The translations under genes were made by a program, and so were the position numbers. A stretch of DNA of 24,837 nucleotides, taken from positions 1 through 24,837 of the forward strand of contig DLME01000077.1 of NCBI GenBank assembly GCA_002479215.1, given 5' to 3'. This document shows positions 8,041 through 15,200 of this stretch, one piece after another (the stretch's first letter is position 1; every line of letters begins with the position of its first letter). This DNA is from Syntrophaceae bacterium UBA7544 (GTDB lineage: Bacteria; Desulfobacterota; Syntrophia; Syntrophales; Smithellaceae). The notes beneath the pieces were generated by a model. It saw nothing but the letters and a program-made list of their open reading frames with translations, was not told the DNA's origin and did no database searches.

Positions 8041-8513
8041 TTTACGTCCGCCCACATAATCAAGGCATCTTCATGTGTTTCCGGGTAATAAAGCGGTCTT
8101 ATTCCTTTTACTACAAAACCGCATTTCTCGTAAAGTTTTATTGCTGCTGTATTGGATGGCCTGACCTCTAAAGTTTGGGCTCTAATTCCAACTTTCCTTG
8201 CTATTTCCTGCATTACTTTTAAAAGATGGAAAGCCAGGCTCTGCCTCCTGAATTCTTTTTTTACCGCGAGATTATGCAAATGAGCTTCATCGGCGACTAG
8301 CCAAAAAATAATATACGCACCCAGGACACTTTTCGGGCCAAAATTCACCCGCGCTGTCAGACATTGGGCATTGGCGTTATTCAGTTCTTTTCTGAACATT
8401 GCCGCCGTCCAGGGCAAAGGAAATGATTCATTTTCAATTGCCAATATTTCCGGCAAGTCCGTTTCTCTCATCAGATCAAGAGTTACCTGGGGAGCATCTT
8501 TTTCACAGGACAT
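8031..8513 (-). CDS. rimI: Ribosomal protein S18 alanine N-acetyltransferase (RimI-type GNAT)
   Basis: This 160-residue GNAT has RimI hallmarks in order: ENESFPLPW at 27-35, DEAHLHNLAV at 75-84, LEVRPSNTAAIKLYEKCGF at 115-133 and YYPETHEDALIM at 142-153. RimI acetylates the N-terminal alanine of ribosomal protein S18 with acetyl-CoA. Glu116 and Tyr128 sit at the expected catalytic positions. The acetyl-CoA loop reads RRQSLAF where R/QxxGxG/A is usual, so the first Gly is Ser here. The ATG overlaps the end of the EIIC gene by 11 bases, so the two are translationally coupled, an unusual partnership. The stop codon lies in the inverted repeat before pyrK. Confidence 0.9.
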   Translation of the reverse strand: MSCEKDAPQVTLDLMRETDLPEILAIENESFPLPWTAAMFRKELNNANAQCLTARVNFGPKSVLGAYIIFWLVADEAHLHNLAVKKEFRRQSLAFHLLKVMQEIARKVGIRAQTLEVRPSNTAAIKLYEKCGFVVKGIRPLYYPETHEDALIMWADVKPR

Positions 8514-9198
8514 GGAACAATTCCAAAAATACGGCGACTATTAGGAATATGGCGCAAAAAACGGGGATGGCTCCGCGTAGTTTGATGGTGTTCATGGCCA
8601 CGGCAATGCCCAGCAGGGGCAAAAAAGAATACATAAAGGAAAGGGTTGATATAATAGTTGCGGGTAATTTCGGATATATCCAGATTATTAAAGTTACGAA
8701 GATCGTCTGAACAACCAGAAGATAAAGCACGTCAAATAAAAATACTTTGATTAATCCTAAGTAAACTTTTTTTTCTATCGCGCGAATGTTGCTTTTTTTC
8801 GCGTCTTCCAGCGCTTGGTCGGAAAGGATATCGTTGGATTTGATGATCAGAATATCCACCTTTTTGGCTAAAATGCCGCAAGGGATGGCCAGGAGTATAG
8901 AAAGAGCGATTAATTGAGTTAACTCGCCTCCTAATTTTTGACCGGCTATTACCGCTACGGAAGTCGCTACTACAGCGACAATTGAATCATTGGGCGGGAT
9001 ATATGTTCCCACGGGTATGCGGTCAATCCAAATGAGTTCAACAAACGCTCCGATTATCAATCCTGCGTAAAGATTGTGGAGAAGAAGGCCGATTAAAGGC
9101 GCAATTACAATCGGCCGGGAAATCATCGCCTGAATGAAAACACGATCAAGACAGATCAGGCCGCCGCAAAAAGATATTAAAATAATTTTTATAAACAA
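8503..9198 (-). CDS. PTS mannose/fructose/sorbose family transporter subunit IIC
   Basis: This 231-residue polytopic membrane protein matches EIIC of the mannose PTS family. Conserved stretches are the CLDRVFIQAMISRPIV region (16-31), ELIWIDRIPVGTYIPPNDS (54-72) and several hydrophobic helices to the C-terminus. With IIA and IIB upstream it would move a sugar across the membrane. No IID gene follows, and this protein is too short to contain one, so transport competence is uncertain; a regulatory PTS is possible. The start is TTG at 9198, backed by GGAGG nine bases upstream, itself inside a palindromic leader. It overlaps rimI by 11 bases. Confidence 0.9.
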   Translation of the reverse strand: MFIKIILISFCGGLICLDRVFIQAMISRPIVIAPLIGLLLHNLYAGLIIGAFVELIWIDRIPVGTYIPPNDSIVAVVATSVAVIAGQKLGGELTQLIALSILLAIPCGILAKKVDILIIKSNDILSDQALEDAKKSNIRAIEKKVYLGLIKVFLFDVLYLLVVQTIFVTLIIWIYPKLPATIISTLSFMYSFLPLLGIAVAMNTIKLRGAIPVFCAIFLIVAVFLELFHVL

Positions 9199-9321
9199 GT
9201 GAAGCCCCCTCCGATGGGAGCCGGAGGCTCCCTAAAACAAGGCGACCTCCCGCGGGTCACAGCACTTTCTTGCCCGGCTGAAGCCGGGGGATTTCAAGTC
9301 GCGGGATTAAATACCAATATT
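9199..9321. repeat. Palindrome-rich spacer between EIIB and EIIC genes
   Basis: At least three GC-rich stem-loops fill these 123 bases. GGGAGCC-GGA-GGCTCCC lies at 9216-9232. CCCGGC-TGAA-GCCGGG lies at 9273-9288. An enclosing TCCCGCG/CGCGGGA pair joins 9248-9254 to 9300-9306. The first competes with CCTCCG (9208-9213) pairing to CGGAGG (9222-9227), which would hide the EIIC ribosome site. The 9273-9288 hairpin resembles terminal hairpins of IS200/IS605 elements or REP repeats, but no transposase is present, so this is only a resemblance. Confidence 0.65.
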
Positions 9322-9834
9322 TTATGGCTTGATATTGCAGTAATCTTTAAGTGCTTCTCTAATATTAATAGCCCTTTCCCGCGGTACTCGTTTTAACTCA
9401 ATAACTACTCCGGCTTTTTCCAAAAGCGTTACAATATCCCGTATTTCCTTATCACATAAAAAAACGGAAGGGGAGCAACAAATTTTATATTCTTCATTAT
9501 GAATATTACCGATATTCAATTTATCAAAATGAAAGCCTAAATTAAAAGCTCGGCAAACATCGGCTATATTACTGAACAACACAATTGTTTTTTTACCGCC
9601 ATCATGAGCGAAAATATAATTTTGGGCAAAATCATCGACAGAGTTAATAATTAATTCGATTTCACTGGGCACGGCCATTCTGATCACGGTTTCACTAAAG
9701 ACATCTCCCGATATATTGTCATCTACAACGATAATGCATTGTGCCTTGATATACGGCACCCATGCCTCTAATATTTGGCCGTGGACAAGCCTGTTGTCAA
9801 CCCGAACCAGGGCTATATTCAGATCTTGAGCCAA
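9322..9834 (-). CDS. PTS mannose/fructose/sorbose family transporter subunit IIB
   Basis: This 170-residue cytoplasmic protein is EIIB of the mannose family. RVDNRLVHGQILEAW at 11-25 contains the phosphorylated His18, and the rest follows the family's alpha/beta fold at its usual length (about 160). It takes phosphate from EIIA His and passes it to the sugar during transport. The start is probably TTG at 9834, four bases after the EIIA stop, so the two are translationally coupled. No better start fits, because the active-site block begins only ten codons later. The spacer to EIIC contains GC-rich hairpins. Confidence 0.92.
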   Translation of the reverse strand: MAQDLNIALVRVDNRLVHGQILEAWVPYIKAQCIIVVDDNISGDVFSETVIRMAVPSEIELIINSVDDFAQNYIFAHDGGKKTIVLFSNIADVCRAFNLGFHFDKLNIGNIHNEEYKICCSPSVFLCDKEIRDIVTLLEKAGVVIELKRVPRERAINIREALKDYCNIKP

Positions 9835-9838
9835 TTGA

Positions 9839-10249
9839 TTACCCGAGAGCTTTTTTGCTTAAAATTTCACTGGCCAGGGAAATATTTTTTTGCCCGTATT
9901 CTTTAATAAAGCAGGCAAATTCCCGCAAATTCATCTCTTCTTTTAATTCCGACAATTTGAGCAACATTGGTAAATTAACTCCGGTAAGAACTTCGACTTT
10001 CCCTTCTTTCATAAAAGAAAGCGAAATATTGGAAGGCGTCCCGCCAAAAAGGTCTGTCAGAATCAAAACGCCCCTGCCTTTGTCCAGCTTCTTTATGGCA
10101 TTGCCGATTTCTTTTTTTATCTCTTCCAAGTCTTTTGTCTGATCGATACTAACATGCAATATATCATTCAGCGGCCCTTTAATTAACTGTGCTGCCTTAA
10201 TCAACTCATTGCCCAGGTTTCCGTGCGTAGTAATAAGCACACCGATCAT
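9839..10249 (-). CDS. PTS mannose family subunit IIA
   Basis: This 136-residue protein matches EIIA-Man. The phosphorylated His is H9 in TTHGNLGNEL, and LTDLFGGTPSN at 64-74 is the family's second signature. It receives phosphate from HPr and gives it to EIIB. No HPr, enzyme I or HPr kinase gene lies in this window. The ATG at 10249 is preceded by AAGGGGG about 11 bases upstream. It is the first gene of the EIIA-EIIB-EIIC-rimI run; the only upstream promoter candidate is weak. In Desulfobacterota and other proteobacteria such incomplete mannose PTSs are often considered regulatory. Confidence 0.92.
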   Translation of the reverse strand: MIGVLITTHGNLGNELIKAAQLIKGPLNDILHVSIDQTKDLEEIKKEIGNAIKKLDKGRGVLILTDLFGGTPSNISLSFMKEGKVEVLTGVNLPMLLKLSELKEEMNLREFACFIKEYGQKNISLASEILSKKALG

Positions 10250-10410
10250 TATTATATTATCCCCCTTGAAGCTCTTTTCAGCCAGACTCTTAAATTTAAA
10301 GCGGTAAGCTAATGGATTGCATTATAATTGTCAAGGTTTATAGATGGACTATTTAAAGGAAAAAATGAAATGCCCGCAGGTTTATAAGTTGTTGTAATAA
10401 AATCATATTA
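10250..10410. other. Non-coding spacer upstream of the PTS genes
   Basis: This AT-rich stretch has no convincing gene. Its only candidate signal is a minus-strand TTGACA (10334-10329) followed after 17 bases by TAGCTT (10311-10306), which could be a weak promoter for EIIA. With the recD remnant it makes up most of the 426 bases between the EIIA and aldehyde dehydrogenase genes. Confidence 0.5.
10306..10334 (-). promoter_or_regulatory. Weak candidate promoter for the PTS operon
   Basis: A perfect -35 TTGACA (10334-10329) stands 17 bases from a poor -10, TAGCTT (10311-10306). A TATAAT hexamer also lies right after the -35 but is too close to act with it. Transcription would start about 50 bases before the EIIA ATG. 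Confidence 0.35.
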
Positions 10411-10587
10411 TCAAATATGTTCATGTTTGGGATTTCGCAGAGCGTCGGCCAGACCGGATTGACGGGAAATACCTCTTAAAATCGCCCCGGCCAATAAATC
10501 TTCACTCGCCCATATATCCACTTCTTTTCGCGCGCGGGTGATTCCGGTATAAATAAGCTCTCTGGTGATAACATTATGTTTAACCGT
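10411..10587 (-). pseudogene. recD: Decayed C-terminal fragment of recD (exodeoxyribonuclease V alpha subunit)
   Basis: A minus-strand frame ending at TGA 10413-10411 reads VITRELIYTGITRARKEV, later ISRQSGLADALRN, over 55 residues. This closely follows the end of RecD (in E. coli RELVYTAVTRARR ... ERRSGLAALF), the helicase motif VI region that contacts ATP. There is no start codon, and an in-frame TAG at 10590-10588 closes the frame just upstream. No helicase sequence is seen beyond it. It is therefore a remnant, with the rest of recD deleted. The recognition is from memory of the family. The surrounding DNA is non-coding. Confidence 0.75.
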
Positions 10588-10601
10588 CTATTGCTGTTAG
10601 C

Positions 10602-10630
10602 TTGACTATAATATGACTCAAGCATATATT
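10602..10630 (+). promoter_or_regulatory. Sigma-70-type promoter for the aldehyde dehydrogenase gene
   Basis: TTGACT (10602-10607), a 17-base spacer, TATATT (10625-10630). Transcription would start near 10637, about 40 bases before the ATG. The gene also has a strong ribosome site, GGGAGGT at 10665-10671. Confidence 0.7.
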
Positions 10631-10675
10631 CCCCAAAAGTAATCGGCCAACTTAATAACCCCAAGGGAGGTCAAA

Positions 10676-12055
10676 ATGGAAAAAAACTCCTTCGCCGGAC
10701 TATTTAAATCACAAAAAGAATTCTTTCGGTCGGGGCATACGCGGGACCTTAACTTCCGCATCGAAGCGCTAACTAAACTTAAAAACATTATCGAGGCGCA
10801 TGAGGAAGAAGCGTTAAACGCTATATATGAAGACCTCCACAAAGTCTCAGTAGATGGTTATGCCACAGAGATCTCCGGAGTGTATGATGAGATCAAATAT
10901 GCCCTGGGCAATCTTCACTCGTGGGCTAAGCCCGAAAAAGTCGAAACTCCGGTTTTTCTTTTACCTTCTAAAAGTTACGTGCAGAAAGAGCCCTATGGCG
11001 TGACGCTGATCATAGCTCCCTGGAATTACCCGTTTCAGCTTCTTATGACTCCGCTGGTCGGCACGATTGCGGCCGGAAACACGGCGATTCTTAAACCATC
11101 GGAAATTTCAGTAAGCACTGCGGCCGTAATGGAAAAAATCATTAATAATGCTTTCCCTAAAGAATATTTGCATGTAGTGCAGGGCGGCGCAACGGAAACA
11201 CAGGCGCTTTTGGATTTGCCAGTAGATTACATATTCTATACCGGCAACGCCTCCGTAGGTAAAATCGTGATGAGTGCGGCAGCCAAGAATTTGACTCCAC
11301 TCACACTGGAGTTGGGCGGCAAAAGCCCGGCGATTGTGCATGAAGACGCCAATCTTACTCACGCAGCACGTAAAATTGCCTGGGGAAAATTCATCAATGC
11401 CGGGCAAACCTGTATAGCTCCGGATTATGTTCTGATTCATACCAAGCGAAAAGATAAATTTGTGGAAGAATTAAAAAAAGCGATACGTGATTTTTATGGT
11501 GAAAACGCGGCGGTTCATCCACGGTATTGCCGGATAATCAACGACCGGCACTTTCAGCGCCTAAGCGCTCTGCTCGACACCAAAAAAATTATCTACGGCG
11601 GAAATGCCCATCCGGCTGACCGTTATATCGAGCCCACAATTTTTTATCCTGTGGAATGGAATGAACCGGTTATGCGCGATGAAATATTCGGACCTGTTTT
11701 GCCGCTACTTATATACTCCAACCTTGATGATATAATCCGAAAAATTAATGAACGGCCGAAACCTTTGGCGCTTTATCTGTTCAGCGATGAGCAGTCGGTG
11801 CAAAAAAAGATCACCGAAGAAATTTCTTACGGCGGCGGCGCTATTAACAATACTATCTTTCATTTTGTATCTCATTTTCTACCTTTTGGGGGAGTGGGTG
11901 CAAGCGGGATGGGCTCCTACCACGGAAAAGCCAGTTTCAACACATTTACTCATTTTAAAAGCATCCTTCAAAGCTCCAGCAAAATTAATCCCTTAGCCTT
12001 AACGTATCCCAACAAAAGCTTCCTGATAAAAATTTTACATAAGATCAAGTGGTAA
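10676..12055 (+). CDS. NAD(P)-dependent aldehyde dehydrogenase (class 3-like)
   Basis: This 459-residue protein has the class 3 (fatty/aromatic aldehyde) dehydrogenase length and motifs. APWNYPF is at 114-120, ILKPSE (cofactor-binding Lys140) at 138-143, the general base Glu212 in LELGGKSPA, the catalytic Cys246 in NAGQTCIAPDY, EIFGPVLP at 336-343, and the class 3 ending FLPFGGVGASGMGSYHGK at 401-418. It oxidises medium or long-chain aldehydes to acids, or works in reverse on activated acids. The exact substrate cannot be read from sequence. The start is fixed by a strong ribosome site and a near-consensus promoter. The last 20 residues are hydrophobic/basic, as in membrane-associated class 3 enzymes. 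It is transcribed alone; the next gene, 178 bases on, has its own candidate promoter. Confidence 0.92.
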   Translation: MEKNSFAGLFKSQKEFFRSGHTRDLNFRIEALTKLKNIIEAHEEEALNAIYEDLHKVSVDGYATEISGVYDEIKYALGNLHSWAKPEKVETPVFLLPSKSYVQKEPYGVTLIIAPWNYPFQLLMTPLVGTIAAGNTAILKPSEISVSTAAVMEKIINNAFPKEYLHVVQGGATETQALLDLPVDYIFYTGNASVGKIVMSAAAKNLTPLTLELGGKSPAIVHEDANLTHAARKIAWGKFINAGQTCIAPDYVLIHTKRKDKFVEELKKAIRDFYGENAAVHPRYCRIINDRHFQRLSALLDTKKIIYGGNAHPADRYIEPTIFYPVEWNEPVMRDEIFGPVLPLLIYSNLDDIIRKINERPKPLALYLFSDEQSVQKKITEEISYGGGAINNTIFHFVSHFLPFGGVGASGMGSYHGKASFNTFTHFKSILQSSSKINPLALTYPNKSFLIKILHKIKW

Positions 12056-12174
12056 TAAATTCAGATCACCTGTTCTTTAAATGAGACAACTGACAATATT
12101 TTTTTAATCAATAAACAGGCAGCATTAAGCAACAGAAACATTAATTTGCGCTTGATCATGCCCAAAGTTCACAG

Positions 12175-12203
12175 TTGACGAGTGATGAGAAAAGCGGCAT
12201 GAT
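12175..12203 (+). promoter_or_regulatory. Candidate promoter of the activase gene
   Basis: TTGACG (12175-12180), a 17-base spacer, CATGAT (12198-12203). The -35 is good and the -10 moderate. Transcription would start near 12210, inside the hairpin described next. The rest of 12056-12174 shows nothing else. Confidence 0.45.
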
Positions 12204-12206
12204 TTT

Positions 12207-12223
12207 CCTCTAAAAATCAGAGG
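12207..12223 (+). promoter_or_regulatory. Small hairpin covering the activase ribosome site
   Basis: CCTCT (12207-12211) can pair with AGAGG (12219-12223) around a seven-base loop. The AGAGG is the best ribosome-site candidate for the ATG at 12234. The stem is short and may only mildly dampen initiation. Confidence 0.35.
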
Positions 12224-12233
12224 TATCAAATTT

Positions 12234-15200
12234 ATGCTGCACATTGTGGGAATAGATATCGGTTCGGTCGCTCTTTCGGTGGTCATCCTTGATGAGAACG
12301 GAACGGTGATTAACTCTTCTTATCAGTTTCATCAAGGGGCAATCAGTGAAACCCTACACTCTATGCTCGATAGTATTGATATTCACCGGGTGGGCGGAAT
12401 GGCCATGACCCTTTCCGGTCCCGAAATTTTAACCGGTGTTTCCCGTTACGACATGCAGATTTCTATTATTGCCGCGGTAAAAAAGTATCACCGGGAAGTG
12501 GGCAGCATCCTGTTTGTCGGTGGTGAGAATTTCGGCCTTATTACGTTTACTGATCAGGGCGATTATGAACGCTACCGCTCCAACTCCTCCTGCGCGGCCG
12601 GGACCGGCAGTTTTCTCGATCAGCAGGCCAAACGGCTCAACCTCAAGAGTATCGATACACTGAGTTCCATTGCCTTCTGCAACCATGAAACTTCACCAAA
12701 AATCGCGACGCGCTGCGCCGTATTTGCCAAGACCGACCTGATCCACGCCCAGCAGGAAGGTTATTCCATAAGCCAGATCAGCGACGGTCTCTGCGAGGGG
12801 CTCGCCAAAAATGTCATCGACACATTAATGCCCGATCAAAACATCAAAACTCCGTTGATACTTGCCGGCGGTGTTTCCATGAATCAGGCCGTAGTTAAAC
12901 ATTTCCGCAATCTTTTACAGACAGAGCCCATTATCGATGAACATAGCCATCTTTACGGAGCAATCGGCGCCGCGCTTCTTTATTTGGAGGAATCAACTCC
13001 TCAGCAGTTGGCAATAAACGGATGGGATGATCTTTTCCAAAAAGAGCAGAAAGAAAAGCACTATAGCTACCCGCCCCTGCGGTTGTCGCTGTCGAAATAT
13101 CCTGAATTTAAAAGCGCTGAGAGTTATCTCTATGCACCGAAAAACAATCATGTGGCCATTGAGGTAAATGTTTATGCACAGTTAAAAAACAAACAGGAAG
13201 TATATCTCGGTATAGATATAGGTTCCACCAGTACCAAAGCAGTTTTAATCAACGAAAATAACGACGTGCTCATCGGCATTTACACACTTACTTCCGGCCA
13301 ACCGGTGCAAGCGATGCAGGCTCTATTGGAGGCTATCGAAAATATCAGCCGAAAAAACGATTGTAATTTTATTTTTCTCGGTGTCGGCACTACCGGATCG
13401 GGACGTAAATTTATCGGCCGCATTATCAAAGCAGACTTGGTCATTGATGAGATCACCGCTCATGCCCGCGCCGCCTATGAACTCGATAATCTCGCTGACA
13501 CCATCATTGAAATCGGCGGACAGGATTCTAAATTCACCACCATGAAAAACGGTATGGTCACCTCCTCGGTCATGAATAATGTCTGCGCCGCGGGAACAGG
13601 CAGTTTTATCGAAGAGCAAGCAATAAAGCTGGATGTGCCGCTTACCGAATATGCCGAAAGAGCTATCAATACGCCCGCCCCGATTTCCAGCGACCGTTGC
13701 ACAGTTTTTATGGAACGCGACATCAACAATTATCTCACTGAAGGATATTCCGTTGACGAAGTGCTCGCCAGCGTATTGCATTCGGTTTGCGAAAACTATC
13801 TGGCTAAGGTTGCCGTGGAAGCCAATATCGGTGAGAGGATTTGTTTTCAGGGCGCGACAGCCCGCAATAAGGCGCTCATTGCCGCCTTTGAACACCGTTT
13901 GAAAAAACCAATATTCGTTTCTCAGTTCTGCCATTTGACGGGGGCTCTGGGAAGCGCTTTGATCCTTGCAGAAAATGCTGTAAAGAATTCGGAATTTCGC
14001 GGCTTGTCGCTTTATAAAAAATCAATTCCTGTGGAAAATGAAATTTGCGAGCTCTGTCATAATAACTGCAAAATAAACAAGGTAGCCGTACAGGGGGAAA
14101 CAGTCGCTTTTGGATTTCTTTGCGGACGCGATTACGACACGAAACATTATGTCGGACCGGCAAAACGTCACTATGAGTTGATCAAAGAAAGAAACAAAGT
14201 TTTCCTCACAACAAAAAAGCAGTCTCCGTTCAAGAAGCCGGTAAAGATAGGCATTCCGAACGCGCTTTATCTAGCCGAAGAAATGCCTCTATGGAAACAT
14301 TTTTTCGCCACACTCGACGTGGAAACAATAACAGATGATAATTTCAAAAACGCAGTTAAGTCCGGTAAAAAAATTTCCGGAGCTGAATTCTGTGCCCCGA
14401 TGAATGCGTTTTTCGGCCATGTGCAAAATCTTGTCGATAAATGCGATTATGTTTTTCTTCCCATCTATCTGGAAGCAACAAAGCCAAAAGAAGAAGCTTA
14501 CAGATATTACTGCTACTATACACAGTTCGCGGCGACTCTCGCCGCCGGCATCAAAAGCCTGCATTTAAAAAATAAAGCAATAATGCCCGTTATCGACCAT
14601 CATTCCTTCCAATCACGGATCGAAATGTTCTCATTATTGAAACCTATTTTAAAAGCCAGCTACTGGGAAATTTATAACGCCTATGAAGCAGCACTTTCGT
14701 TTTATAACGAAGGCCTCGAAAATATAATCAATATTTACGAACGCGAAATGCCCCGCAGTGATGATATAAGCGTGGCACTACTCGGCAGGCCATATTCGTT
14801 GTTACAAAATACAATGAATAAAGGGATACCGGACATTTTAAGCAATCTCAATATCAAAGCTTTCTATCAGGATATGCTGCCCATCGATAACAATGATTTA
14901 TCCGAGATTGATCCGTTGCTTAAAAGATTACATTGGAACTATGCGGCCATAATTTTAAAGGCCGCTCTTTATGCAGCACACACACCGGGGCTTTATCCGG
15001 TTTATGTAACATCGTTTAAATGCGGTCCCGATTCATTCACTATTGAATATTTTAAACGCATCATGGACAAATACGGTAAACCCTATCTGATCCTGGAGCT
15101 CGATGAGCATGATTCCAATGTCGGTTACGAAACCCGTATTGAGGCTGCCGTAAGGTCGTTTCGTAATCACGACAAAAATAAAACTCTTCGCCTGGTTTCC

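Noticed and set aside
9199..9321. An IS200/IS605 insertion sequence
   Set aside because: Only hairpins resembling its ends are present; there is no transposase or TnpB frame and no paired ends.
10476..10664. A 62-codon minus-strand frame
   Set aside because: It overlaps the recD remnant in another frame and the aldehyde dehydrogenase promoter, and resembles nothing.
13323..13934. A 203-codon open frame on the minus strand inside the activase gene
   Set aside because: It is antisense to conserved ATPase motifs and its translation resembles no family.
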